Source of the DNA: Duganella lactea
Lineage (GTDB): Bacteria; Pseudomonadota; Gammaproteobacteria; Burkholderiales; Burkholderiaceae_D
Length of the DNA: 64,000 nucleotides
Reading direction: 5' to 3'
Assembly (NCBI RefSeq): GCF_009857505.1
Contig: NZ_WWCP01000012.1
Span: forward strand, 1 to 64,000
The notes beneath the pieces are model-generated. The model was not told the DNA's origin. It ran no database searches and saw only the letters and a program-made list of their open reading frames with translations. Shown here one piece after another: positions 25,368-33,951 of this stretch (position 1 is its first letter; every line of letters begins with the position of its first letter). The translations under genes were made by a program, and so were the position numbers.

Positions 25368-28367
25368 ATGACGACCGCACGCGCATCCCGGCTCCTGCAC
25401 GCCGCCGCATTGTGCGGCATGCTGTGCTTCACCACGGCACAGGCGCAGCAACCGGCGGCGCGCCTGCTCGAACAATTCACCCACACCGCGTGGGGCGCGC
25501 TCGATAGCGCGCCGGTCGATATCCTCAGTATCGCGCAGACCAGCGACGGCTGGCTATGGATGGCCGCCGGCACCGGCCTGTATCGCTTCGACGGCAAACG
25601 CTATGAGCGCATGGACAGCGTCGAAGGCCAAGCCTTGCTGTCGTCCAGCGTGCGCACGCTGTACGCACCGCCGGAAGGCGGATTGTGGGTGGGCTACCGC
25701 ATCGGCGGCGGCATCAGCCACTTCCACAACGGCCAGGCGCGCCACTACACGGCCAGCCAGGGCTTGCCGGCCGGCGCCATCACCGGCATTGCCCGCGCGC
25801 CGGACGGCGTGCTGTGGGTGGCCGCGCGCGACGGCCTGGCGCGGCTGGCGGGCGACCGCTTCGTTGCTGTCGGCACGGAACAAGGCCTGCCGGCGCGGCG
25901 CGTGCGTCAGGTGCTGTTCGATAAAACCGGCCGCCAGTGGGCGACCATCCTTGGCGGCATTTACAGCCGCCCGAATACCGGCGCGCCGTTTCGTCCGGCC
26001 TGGCCGCGCGCCGACTTGAGAGCGCTGGCGCTGGCGCCGGACGGCACGCTATGGGCGTCCGACGGCGACAACTACTACCGCGTATGGGCCGAGGCGCCTC
26101 CCGGCGAGCCGGCCACCAGGCCCGTGCTGCGGGGCGCCAATATGTATTTCGACCGCGACGGCAACCAGTGGCTGTTCCGCGCCGGCGGTCTGGAACGGCG
26201 CGCCGCCGGTGGCAACGGCCCGCCGCAACCGCAGGACCTGAACGGCGGTCTGCCGCAAAGCTTCTTCCAGGACCGCGAAGGCAATGTGTGGATCGGGACG
26301 TCGGCCGGCCTGAACCGCTTCCGCCGCAACCGCCTTCTGACACTGCCTTTGCAAACCACCTTCAACCATCCGGCCATCGCGCCGGCCAATGGCGACGGTG
26401 TCTGGGCCGGCGACCGCCTCGGCGCATTGCACGCATTGGGGCCGGAGGGCAAGCGACGCCAGATGCCGTCCGCCAGCATCTCGGCACTGTCCCGCGATCC
26501 GGACGGCGAGCTATGGGCCGGCAACAGCGATAGCGTTTGGAACGTGACGGGCAAGCGCGCACAACGCTATCCGCTGCCGCCGGAGGCGCGGAGCTACGAG
26601 GTCCAGGCCATGAGCCGCGCGGCCGGCGGCTGCCTGTGGGTGTCGGTGGTCCGCGAGGGCCTGTACTTGCTGAAGGACGGCGTCTGGCGACGGCAACCCG
26701 CGTTACCGCCGCCGTCGCCCGACATGGCAGACCAGTTTCCCACATCGCTGATCGAAGGCGCGGACGGTGCGCTGTGGGCCGGTTACATGCGCAACCACAT
26801 CGCGCGCCTGCATGACGGCCATGTCACCGTCTACGGCGCGCCGCAGGGACTGGAACTGGGCAATGTGCTGACGCTCCACCGCAGTGGCACGCAACTGTGG
26901 GCGGGCGGCGAACGTGGCGTGGCCTGGTTCGACGGCACGCGCTTCATCCCGCTGCGTGGCGTACAGGGCGAGACGTTCCGCGGCGTGTCCGGCATCGCCC
27001 GCAGCACGGCCGGCGACCTGTGGCTGTTCGGCACCGAGGGACTGAGCCGCGTCAGCGCGGAGCAAGTGCGGCTGGCCGTGCTCACGCCCGGCCGCGCGGT
27101 CGATTACGAACGCTTCGACGCCCACGACGGTTTGCCGGGCGCCGCCTCGCAGCTGCGCCCCATGCCCTCGCTGGTGCTGGCTGACGACGGCCTGCTGTGG
27201 ATGGCATCGGCCAACCGCGTCAACTGGATCAATCCGGCGCGGATCGCGCGCAATCCGGTGCCGCCGGCGGTACTGGTGCAGGAACTGGTGGCCGGCGAAC
27301 AGCGTTACAGCCCGCAGCCAGGCCTGCAACTACCTGAATCCACCGACCATCTGCGCATCGACTACACGGCGCTGAGCCTGAGCGTGCCGGAACGCGTGCG
27401 CTTCCGCTACCGGCTCGATGGCGTGGACCGCGACTGGCAAGACGCCGGCGCGCGCCGTCAAGCGTTCTACACCAACCTGAGTCCGGGCGATTACCGCTTC
27501 CGCGTGCTGGCGGCCAACGAGGACGGCGTGTGGACGCCGCGGGAAACCACGCTGACCTTCAGCATTCCTCCCACCTTCGTCGAAACCCTGTGGTTCAAGC
27601 TGGTGTGCACGGCGGCCGTCGCCGGGCTGCTATGGCTCATCTACCGACTGCGGCTGCGTCATGTCACACGCCAGTTGCGCAGGCGGCTGGAGGTCCGCGC
27701 CGATGAACGCGAACGCATCGCCCGCACGCTGCACGACACGTTCCTGCAAAGCGTTCAGGGCCTGATGCTGCGCGTGCAGACGCTGCTGCGCCGCCTGCCG
27801 CCGGACAGCGATGCCTATCAGTTGGTGGAAAAAATCTTGAATCAGGCCGACCAGGTGATCGCTGAAGGCCGCAACCAGGTGCGCGGCCTGCGCGGCGAGC
27901 AGACGCCTCTGAACGACCTGCCTCAGATGCTGGGCGAACTCGGAAAGGCGCTGCGCGAGGAACATGCGGCCAACTTCGCGCTGATCGTGACCGGTCAGAA
28001 AACGCCGTTCACCGAGGAGGCCCGCGCACATCTGTACCACATCGGCCACGAAGCGCTGCTCAACGCCTTCCGTCACGCGGGCGCCAGCCGCATCGAGCTG
28101 GAACTGGGTTACGCCGTCAACAGCTTCACGCTGCGCGTGCGTGACGATGGCGGCGGCATCGGCGAGCAGGTGCTGGCAAACGGCGGGCGCCCCGGCCACT
28201 GGGGCCTGCCCGGCATGCGCGAACGGGCGCTGAAGATCGGCGCGGCGCTGGAGCTGTGGTGCCGCGCCGGCATGGGCACCGAGGTGCGGGTGTGCGCGCC
28301 GGGATCGGTGGTGTATCGGCGCAGGCCAAGCGCGCTGCGGCGCTGGCTGCGGCGGGAAGCGGCGTAG
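25368..28367 (+). CDS. Sensor histidine kinase with periplasmic beta-propeller
   Basis: 999 residues. The ATG at 25368 begins a signal/anchor (RASRLLHAAALCGMLCFTTAQA). Residues about 40-650 are repeated 'W.a...gL.rf.g' units (for instance DGWLWMAAGTGLYRFDG and EGNVWIGTSAGLNRF), the two-component regulator propeller, followed by a Y_Y_Y domain near 665-730. One helix near 743-763 leads to the cytoplasmic dimerisation domain with RIARTLHDTFLQSVQGL (the phosphorylated His near 788, HisKA_3 type) and an ATPase domain (HEALLNAFRHAGAS near 893, DDGGGIGE near 926). It should sense an extracytoplasmic signal, often a sugar or polymer, and signals to a NarL-type regulator. The convergent NarL-type regulator ends 3 bp later and is the probable partner. 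Confidence 0.93.
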   Translation: MTTARASRLLHAAALCGMLCFTTAQAQQPAARLLEQFTHTAWGALDSAPVDILSIAQTSDGWLWMAAGTGLYRFDGKRYERMDSVEGQALLSSSVRTLYAPPEGGLWVGYRIGGGISHFHNGQARHYTASQGLPAGAITGIARAPDGVLWVAARDGLARLAGDRFVAVGTEQGLPARRVRQVLFDKTGRQWATILGGIYSRPNTGAPFRPAWPRADLRALALAPDGTLWASDGDNYYRVWAEAPPGEPATRPVLRGANMYFDRDGNQWLFRAGGLERRAAGGNGPPQPQDLNGGLPQSFFQDREGNVWIGTSAGLNRFRRNRLLTLPLQTTFNHPAIAPANGDGVWAGDRLGALHALGPEGKRRQMPSASISALSRDPDGELWAGNSDSVWNVTGKRAQRYPLPPEARSYEVQAMSRAAGGCLWVSVVREGLYLLKDGVWRRQPALPPPSPDMADQFPTSLIEGADGALWAGYMRNHIARLHDGHVTVYGAPQGLELGNVLTLHRSGTQLWAGGERGVAWFDGTRFIPLRGVQGETFRGVSGIARSTAGDLWLFGTEGLSRVSAEQVRLAVLTPGRAVDYERFDAHDGLPGAASQLRPMPSLVLADDGLLWMASANRVNWINPARIARNPVPPAVLVQELVAGEQRYSPQPGLQLPESTDHLRIDYTALSLSVPERVRFRYRLDGVDRDWQDAGARRQAFYTNLSPGDYRFRVLAANEDGVWTPRETTLTFSIPPTFVETLWFKLVCTAAVAGLLWLIYRLRLRHVTRQLRRRLEVRADERERIARTLHDTFLQSVQGLMLRVQTLLRRLPPDSDAYQLVEKILNQADQVIAEGRNQVRGLRGEQTPLNDLPQMLGELGKALREEHAANFALIVTGQKTPFTEEARAHLYHIGHEALLNAFRHAGASRIELELGYAVNSFTLRVRDDGGGIGEQVLANGGRPGHWGLPGMRERALKIGAALELWCRAGMGTEVRVCAPGSVVYRRRPSALRRWLRREAA

Positions 28368-28370
28368 TGG

Positions 28371-29015
28371 CTAAACCACGCCGCAGGTATGCAGGTCAAG
28401 GATGCCGCGCTCGATCGCCAGCGTGACGGCGTGGGTGCGGTCGCTGGCATTGAGCTTGGCCAGAATGCTCTTCATGTGGACCTTGACGGTTTCCTCGGAA
28501 ATCGCCAGGTGCATGCCGATGCGCTTGTTGCTCTGGCCTCCGGCCACCAGCTGCAGCACTTCCACTTCGCGCTTGCTCAGCGCACCCTCATGCCAATGTT
28601 CGGCGATGCCGCTGGCCACCACCGGCGGAATGCTGCTGCGGCCTTCGTGCACGCAGCGGATGGTCGCCAGCAGCTCCTTGCGCAGCATGCTCTTGAGCAG
28701 ATAGCCGGCCGCGCCGGCGGCAATCGCGCGCTGCGCCAGCACGTCGCCCTCGTAGGTGGTCAGCACCACGATGCGGGCGTCGGGGAATTCCTTGCGGATG
28801 GCGAGCGTGGCGTCGATGCCGTTCATCTCGGGCATCTGGATATCCATCAGCGTCACGTCGGGCTTCAGGCGCCGGTAGGCTTCCACCGCCTGCACGCCGT
28901 TGGTCGCCTCCTCCACCAGCAGCATGTCTTGCTCGTCGGCGATCACGCTGGCGATACCTTCGCGGAACATGGGATGGTCATCCACGCTCAGGATGGTGAT
29001 AGGTGCGGGATTCAT
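28371..29015 (-). CDS. NarL/FixJ-type response regulator (probable partner of the kinase)
   Basis: 214 residues. The ATG at 29013-29015 (MNPAPITILSVDDHPMFREG) is preferred to one 54 bp further up, which would add 18 residues not seen in the family. The receiver has SVDDHP, the phospho-acceptor aspartate in TLMDIQMPEMNG, T in LTTYEGD and K in LLKSML; the LuxR helix-turn-helix contains LSKREVEVL and SEETVKVHM. It faces the kinase gene tail-to-tail with a 3-bp gap, an odd arrangement for a two-component pair. It is a close paralogue of the regulator at 21308-21946. Confidence 0.9.
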   Translation of the reverse strand: MNPAPITILSVDDHPMFREGIASVIADEQDMLLVEEATNGVQAVEAYRRLKPDVTLMDIQMPEMNGIDATLAIRKEFPDARIVVLTTYEGDVLAQRAIAAGAAGYLLKSMLRKELLATIRCVHEGRSSIPPVVASGIAEHWHEGALSKREVEVLQLVAGGQSNKRIGMHLAISEETVKVHMKSILAKLNASDRTHAVTLAIERGILDLHTCGVV

Positions 29016-29201
29016 GGGATTTTTTGGTTGAAGTTCGGCGTTATGGCTGCAAGCATGCCATGTACGCAAGGTATTGGCTATACCTCCATATGGTTAGGTC
29101 AATCCTCCCGGATCGGGGCGTGGCAAAAATGGCAGGAGAGATTAATCTTCAACCCATCATCGCCATCAAGCGACACCCGCTTTTAATTCAAGGAGAGTCA
29201 C

Positions 29202-29894
29202 ATGCGTATGGATAACCGTTCCTGGCCACAGGCCAGCGCCGGCAGCACCAACGGCATCGTCCTGCAAGGCGAAAAGGTGAACGTGCTGATCGCGCACGCC
29301 GACGCCATCGTCAGCGCCGGCCTGGCAGCGCTGCTCGGCACACACAGCGACCTGCAGATCACCGTTGCCGGCGCCGACCAGGCCACCGCGCCGGTCAACG
29401 CCGACGTGCTCATTCTCGATCACCGCAACGGCCTGGAACACATGCGACGCAGCGCCGCCGCCCACCACGGCGACAACCAGCCGCCGCGCGTGCTGATCGT
29501 CACCCAGCTGGAACGCGAATGGGAGGTGCGCACCGCCATGATGGCCGGCGTGCATGGCTACCTGCTGCAACACTCGGACACCGAACAGCTGCTGACCGCC
29601 GTGCGCACACTGAGCCGCGGCATGCGTTACCTGAGCCCGGAACTGAGCCGCTGCGTCGCCGACAGCTTCACCCGCATCGGCCTGACCAGCCGCGAGACCG
29701 ACGTGCTGCAGCTGCTGGCGCAGGGCCAGTGCAACAAGTCGATCGCGCGTGAACTGGGCATCGGCGTCGGCACGGTGAAAACCCACGTCAAGGGCCTTTT
29801 TGACAAGCTTGGCGCAACGGCACGCACCCACGCGGTGGTGCTGGCCACGCGCCGCGGCCTGGTGGGCGAATCCTATTCAAATCAACCACACTGA
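29202..29894 (+). CDS. LuxR-type regulator with degenerate receiver
   Basis: 230 residues with a strong AAGGAGA site before the ATG. The C-terminal LuxR domain is intact (LTSRETDVLQLLAQGQCNKSIARELGIGVGTVKTH). The N-terminal part folds like a receiver, but the acidic pair is replaced: where others have VDDHP this has IAHADAIVSAGL, while the central VLILDHRNG keeps one aspartate and the T/K positions (IVTQL, YLLQH) are partly altered. It is therefore probably phosphorylation-independent, perhaps sensing another input or protein. It is divergent from the response regulator at 28371 across a 186-bp gap and lies 28 bp before the next gene. Confidence 0.8.
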   Translation: MRMDNRSWPQASAGSTNGIVLQGEKVNVLIAHADAIVSAGLAALLGTHSDLQITVAGADQATAPVNADVLILDHRNGLEHMRRSAAAHHGDNQPPRVLIVTQLEREWEVRTAMMAGVHGYLLQHSDTEQLLTAVRTLSRGMRYLSPELSRCVADSFTRIGLTSRETDVLQLLAQGQCNKSIARELGIGVGTVKTHVKGLFDKLGATARTHAVVLATRRGLVGESYSNQPH

Positions 29895-29922
29895 TAGCCC
29901 CGATCCGTTGTAAAATCCGGGG

Positions 29923-30255
29923 ATGAACCACCGGAACATCAATCGCAGCGCGGCACATCGCCAGACACGTTATCAACGCGTCATGATGTTGTTCGTCCTG
30001 CTGTTCCTGGCGGTGCAGCTGTTTGGCGTGGCGGCACACAAGCACGACTACGCCCAGCACGAACCCGATTGCGCCGCGTGCGTCATCGCCGACATGCCCG
30101 CCGGCGGCGTGCCGCCGGTAACGGTATCGGTCGCGCCGATGGCGCCGCCAAGCGCGCTGCCAGTGCTGGCGCCAGCCCGCGTGGTGCGCGCCGCGCAAAC
30201 CAACTATCTGACCCCGCCTTCCCACGCGCCACCCGGCGTTGCTGTTTTCTCCTGA
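29923..30255 (+). CDS. Small His/Cys membrane protein (DUF2946-like)
   Basis: 110 residues. One membrane helix (MMLFVLLFLAVQLFGVAA) is followed directly by AHKHDYAQHEPDCAAC, with three histidines and a C-x-x-C, then a proline/alanine-rich end. This size and pattern (helix, His cluster, CxxC, proline-rich tail) resemble DUF2946 proteins, often found beside TonB receptors for copper, zinc or cobalamin. Function unknown, perhaps metal handling at the inner membrane. The TonB receptor gene follows after 71 bp that hold a hairpin. Confidence 0.55.
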   Translation: MNHRNINRSAAHRQTRYQRVMMLFVLLFLAVQLFGVAAHKHDYAQHEPDCAACVIADMPAGGVPPVTVSVAPMAPPSALPVLAPARVVRAAQTNYLTPPSHAPPGVAVFS

Positions 30256-30269
30256 TCGCTACTTGTTGC

Positions 30270-30289
30270 GCGGCCCCTCCGTGGGCCGC
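30270..30289 (+). promoter_or_regulatory. GC-rich hairpin before the TonB receptor gene
   Basis: GCGGCCC-CTCCGT-GGGCCGC forms a 7-bp perfect stem 38 bp before the receptor ATG. No T-run follows, so it is not a classic terminator; it could slow transcription between the small gene and the receptor. Confidence 0.3.
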
Positions 30290-30326
30290 CCGGCATCGTC
30301 ACGCCCGAATATTTTAAGGATTTAAC

Positions 30327-32429
30327 ATGCAACTCCGTACCCTGCCGCTGCTGCTGGCCACCATTTTCTCCGCTCACCAAGCCTTCGCCGACGACAACGA
30401 CGTCATACCACAAGTGGATGTCACCGCCGCCCACCTGAAAAGCGCGCGCATCGATTTGTCGCCAAATGTCGGCACCACCATCTACAGCATCGACAGACAC
30501 ATGGTCGACCAGTTGGGCCAGGGCGATAACACGCCGTTCAACGAAGTGCTGCTGCGCCTTCCGGGCGTGAGCCAGGATTCCAAGGCCTCCGGCTCGATCC
30601 ACGTGCGCGACGATCACGCCAATGTGCAGTACCGTGTCAACGGCGTGCAGTTGCCGGAGTCGATCAGCGGCTTCGGTCAGTCGATCGACACGCGCTTTGT
30701 CGAATCGACCGACTTCATTACCGGCGCGCTGCCGGCGCAATTTGGCCTGCGCACCGCCGGCATCGTCGATATTCAGACCAAGGAAGGCCAGCCGCAATCC
30801 GGCGGCCGGGTCGGCGTGCTGGTGGGCAGCCACGATCACGTGCAGCCCAGCGCGGAATTCTTCGGTACTCAGGGCGCCTTTAACTACTACCTGTCCGGCA
30901 GCTACCTGTCGAATAATCTCGGCATCGAGAATCCGCTGCCGACCCGCAACGCGCTGCATGACGAAACCAGACAAGCCAAATCCTTCGGCACGCTGTCCTA
31001 CTTCCTGGACGACAATACCCGCCTGGGCCTGATGTTCGGCACCTACAATGGCCGCTTCCAGATTCCGAACAATCCGGACCAGCAGCCGGCGTTTGCCGTC
31101 ACCGGCGCCACCGCGCCGGCCTCGTCGCAACTGGATGAGCGCCAGCGTGAGGTGAACCGCTTCCTGGTGCTGTCGCTGCAAAAGAGCGTCGGCGACCTGA
31201 ATTACCAGCTGTCCGGCTTCCACCAGTATTCGGAACTGCATTACACGCCCGACCAGATCGGCGATCTGGCCTACAACGGCGTCGCCTCCGACACGCTGCG
31301 TTCGAACACCGCCAACGGCGTGCAGTTCGACGCCAGCTACAAGCTCAATAGCGCGCACACGCTGCGCACCGGCCTGGCCTACACGCGCCAGACCACGCAC
31401 AGCGACAACACCGTCGGCGTGTTCGACGTGAACGACGACGGCACCCAAGCCAGCACCGATCCGCGCACCATCATCGACAACAGCAGCAAGACCGGCAAGC
31501 TGTCCAGCGTCTACCTGCAGGATGAATGGCATATCAGCGCGCCGCTGACGGTCAACTACGGTGTACGCTTCGACAAGGTGGACGCCTTCGTCAGCGAACA
31601 GCAATGGAGCCCGCGCGTCAACGTCGCCTATCAGTTGGACAAGGGCACGGCGCTGCACGCCGGCTACTCGCGCTACTTCACGCCGCCGCCGCAGGAACTG
31701 GCGGCGCAGTCGAGCATCGACAAATACGCGGGCACCTCGAACGCGCCGGAGGTGGCGGTATCGGACAACGTCAAGTCCGAGCGCACCAACTACTATGATA
31801 TCGGCCTCAGCCACCAGTTCACCAGCGCGCTGACGGTAACGGCGGACGCCTACTACAAGAAGATCCGCAACATGCTGGATGAAGGCCAGTTCGGCCAGGC
31901 GCTGATCCTGTCGCCGTTCAACTACGACCGTGGCTATGCCAAGGGACTGGAGCTGTCGGCGATTTACAGCCAGAAGAACTGGGGCGGCTTCCTCAACGTC
32001 ACCACGCAGAAGGCCGAGGCCACCAACATCACCTCCGGCCAGTCGCTGTTCGGACCGGACGAACTGGCCTACATCGCCAACCACTACATCCACGTCGATC
32101 ACGATCAGACCGTGACGGCATCGGGTGGCGCGCACTACCACTGGGGTGATTCGCAGATCAGCGGCGACGTCCTGTACGGCAGCGGCCTGCGCCTGACGCC
32201 GGACGGCGGCGGGCCGAACTCGGGCCACCTGCCGCACTACACCACCGTCAACCTGGCGCTGACGCACACGTGGAAAGCCACGCCGGTGGGCACCGTCGAG
32301 GGCCGCCTGGCCCTGGTCAACGCCTTCGACAAAGTGTACCTGCTGCGCGACGGCTCCGGCGTCGGCGTGGGCGCCCCGCAATACGGCGAACGCCGCTCGG
32401 TGTACGCCGGCATCTCAACCAGCTTCTGA
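30327..32429 (+). CDS. TonB-dependent receptor (unknown ligand)
   Basis: 700 residues, with AAGGA before the ATG. A signal peptide (ending HQAFAD) is followed by a plug beginning DVIPQVDVTAAHL, then NEVLLRLPGVSQDSKASGSIHVRDDHANVQYRVNGVQLPES and a barrel ending RSVYAGISTSF. The plug is of the 'carboxypeptidase-less, short N-terminal' type, with no extra signalling domain. Which ligand is carried is not clear; the adjacent His/Cys protein suggests a metal or metal-complex (inference). No Fur box is visible in the short upstream gap. Close to a 13-bp palindrome downstream. Confidence 0.88.
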   Translation: MQLRTLPLLLATIFSAHQAFADDNDVIPQVDVTAAHLKSARIDLSPNVGTTIYSIDRHMVDQLGQGDNTPFNEVLLRLPGVSQDSKASGSIHVRDDHANVQYRVNGVQLPESISGFGQSIDTRFVESTDFITGALPAQFGLRTAGIVDIQTKEGQPQSGGRVGVLVGSHDHVQPSAEFFGTQGAFNYYLSGSYLSNNLGIENPLPTRNALHDETRQAKSFGTLSYFLDDNTRLGLMFGTYNGRFQIPNNPDQQPAFAVTGATAPASSQLDERQREVNRFLVLSLQKSVGDLNYQLSGFHQYSELHYTPDQIGDLAYNGVASDTLRSNTANGVQFDASYKLNSAHTLRTGLAYTRQTTHSDNTVGVFDVNDDGTQASTDPRTIIDNSSKTGKLSSVYLQDEWHISAPLTVNYGVRFDKVDAFVSEQQWSPRVNVAYQLDKGTALHAGYSRYFTPPPQELAAQSSIDKYAGTSNAPEVAVSDNVKSERTNYYDIGLSHQFTSALTVTADAYYKKIRNMLDEGQFGQALILSPFNYDRGYAKGLELSAIYSQKNWGGFLNVTTQKAEATNITSGQSLFGPDELAYIANHYIHVDHDQTVTASGGAHYHWGDSQISGDVLYGSGLRLTPDGGGPNSGHLPHYTTVNLALTHTWKATPVGTVEGRLALVNAFDKVYLLRDGSGVGVGAPQYGERRSVYAGISTSF

Positions 32430-32438
32430 GCCTGGCCT

Positions 32439-32468
32439 ACGTCGTTCCCAAGAAATTGGGAACGACGT
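32439..32468. repeat. Perfect 13-bp palindrome with GAAA loop
   Basis: ACGTCGTTCCCAA (32439-32451), loop GAAA, then the exact complement TTGGGAACGACGT. No T-run follows on either strand, so it is a weak terminator at best. It shares the CGTCxTTCC arm of the palindromes at 56188-56215 and, less well, 2318-2335, pointing to a dispersed intergenic repeat family. Here it lies directly after the TonB receptor stop. Confidence 0.6.
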
Positions 32469-32583
32469 GGCCAAGTCCACCGCGCCGGTACTGTCTGCGG
32501 CGGATGCTGATACCTTGATCAACAGTGTTTTGCGATTCAATCTTGTCTGTTTATACTCACGGTCTTCAAGTGAGGAGAGACCT

Positions 32584-33414
32584 ATGAGATTTATGAAAGT
32601 CCTGGCGATCGTCATCGCTGCCGCGACATTGAGCAGTTGCGTCGCGTGGCGCAGTCCAACTGGCGCCAAGCAAACCGGCAGCATCGTCGATTATCTGTAC
32701 CCGGACGCGAAAACCCCGCCGGAGATGACGCCGACCGTGGTCAAATTGCGGCCGCCGGTCAAGGTGGGCATCGCCTTCGTGCCCGGCGCGAACTGGAACA
32801 GCGGTCTGCCGGAAGCAGCGAAGATCAAACTGCTGGAGCGCGTGCGCGACTCCTTCTCCAAGCACGAATACATCGGCAAGATCGAAATCATCCCCTCGCA
32901 GTACCTTAGGGCCAAGGGCGGCTTCACCAATCTGGAACAGGTGGCGCGCATGTTTGACGTGGAAGTCGTCACCCTGGTCTCCTACGACCAGGTGCAGTTC
33001 AACGACAGCAACGCGCTGTCGGTGCTGTACTGGACCATCATCGGCGCCTACGTCGTGCACGGCGAACAGTACGACGTGCAGACCATGGTCGATGCCGCCG
33101 TATTCGACGTCAAGAGCCGTCAACTGCTGTTCCGCGCGCCGGGCACCAGCCGCGTGAAGGGCAGCGCCAGCCTGTCGGGCATTAGCGAAAAAGCACGCCA
33201 GGCCGGCGGCGAGGGCTATGAGCGCGCCGTCGACCAACTGATTCCGGCGCTGCAAACGGAGCTGGACAACTTCCGTGAGCGCATCAAGAACAATGCCGCG
33301 TACAAGGTCGAAAACAAGGCCGGCTACAAAGGCGGCGGCGCCATGGGCTGGATCAGCCTCGCAATGGCGATGCTGCTGGGCGGCGTGGCGTATGGCGTCA
33401 ACCGCCGTCGCTGA
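32584..33414 (+). CDS. Rhombotarget lipoprotein with GlyGly-CTERM tail
   Basis: 276 residues. A GAGGAGA site precedes the ATG at 32584; upstream in-frame codons are ignored because the protein opens with a perfect lipoprotein signal (lipobox LSSC, Cys19). The C-terminus, KGGGAMGWISLAMAMLLGG then a short basic end NRRR, is a GlyGly-CTERM signal: glycines, one hydrophobic helix, then arginines. Such tails are cut by rhombosortase, whose gene overlaps this one by 23 bp. The combination of lipid anchor and GlyGly-CTERM fits the family known as 'rhombotarget lipoprotein'. The body (VGIAFVPGANWNSGLPEA, YVVHGEQYDVQTMVDAAVFD) has no known enzymatic role. Confidence 0.88.
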   Translation: MRFMKVLAIVIAAATLSSCVAWRSPTGAKQTGSIVDYLYPDAKTPPEMTPTVVKLRPPVKVGIAFVPGANWNSGLPEAAKIKLLERVRDSFSKHEYIGKIEIIPSQYLRAKGGFTNLEQVARMFDVEVVTLVSYDQVQFNDSNALSVLYWTIIGAYVVHGEQYDVQTMVDAAVFDVKSRQLLFRAPGTSRVKGSASLSGISEKARQAGGEGYERAVDQLIPALQTELDNFRERIKNNAAYKVENKAGYKGGGAMGWISLAMAMLLGGVAYGVNRRR

Positions 33415-33904
33415 GCTACTGGAATTCGACCGCCACGCGATACTGGCGGGCGAAATCTGGCGCTTGTGGACCGCCCATCTGGTCCACTATTCGGCGCAGC
33501 ACGCGCTGATCGATGGAGCCACCGCGCTGGTGGCGGGCGCCATCGCCCTTCCGGCACTGGGCTGGCGGCGTCTGTGCCTGACGCTGGCGCTGGCCATGCC
33601 CCTGATCAGCACCGGCCTGCTGCTGCTTGCCCCTGATTGCCTGGTCTATCGTGGCGCCTCCGGCATCGCCGTGCTGCTGGTGGTGTTGGCGGCGCGCGTG
33701 CTCTGGCCGCGCGCCGGTACCATGGCGCGCAGCACCCTGCTGCTACTGGCGGTCGCGCTGCCCGGCAAGATCGCCGCCGAAGCCCTGGGCTATGCGGCGC
33801 CATGGTCAGACCTGCCCGCCGACGTGCGCGTGGTCTGGCAAGCGCACCTGCTGGGCGCCATTCTCGCACTGATGATCAAGCTATCCCCTTCCCACAAGGT
33901 CTGA
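33392..33904 (+). CDS. rrtA: Rhombosortase (rhomboid-like intramembrane protease)
   Basis: 170 residues, about five to six helices. The start ATG at 33392 is inside the end of the lipoprotein gene, so the two are likely translationally coupled. Rhomboid-type catalytic residues can be seen: Ser90 in YRGASG and His152 in WQAHLLGA, with an early ...IWRLWTAHLVHYSAQH motif resembling the conserved 'T.H..H.s..H' loop. The enzyme cleaves GlyGly-CTERM tails of target proteins in the inner membrane, probably transferring or releasing them to the surface. Its only visible target here is the neighbouring lipoprotein; other targets are presumably elsewhere. Confidence 0.88.
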   Translation: MASTAVAELLEFDRHAILAGEIWRLWTAHLVHYSAQHALIDGATALVAGAIALPALGWRRLCLTLALAMPLISTGLLLLAPDCLVYRGASGIAVLLVVLAARVLWPRAGTMARSTLLLLAVALPGKIAAEALGYAAPWSDLPADVRVVWQAHLLGAILALMIKLSPSHKV

Positions 33905-33916
33905 GTGTAGGCATAA

Positions 33917-33944
33917 TTCCTTCGATCTGAAAGATCGCAAGGAA
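33917..33944 (+). promoter_or_regulatory. Hairpin hiding the ribosome binding site of a TonB receptor gene
   Basis: TTCCTTCGATC (33917-33927), loop TGAAA, then GATCGCAAGGAA (33933-33944) forms an 11-bp stem with one bulged C. The AAGGAA in the right arm is the ribosome binding site of the receptor, 7 bp before its ATG at 33952. If the stem forms, translation would be low, so this may be a temperature-, ligand- or protein-sensitive switch. It is also only about 12 bp after the rhombosortase stop, so a weak terminator role is possible. Confidence 0.45.
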
Positions 33945-33951
33945 AAATGAC

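Noticed and set aside
30204..32381. A 725-residue open frame opposite the second TonB receptor
   Set aside because: Antisense shadow; low-complexity V/A/R/Q composition and no recognisable domain.
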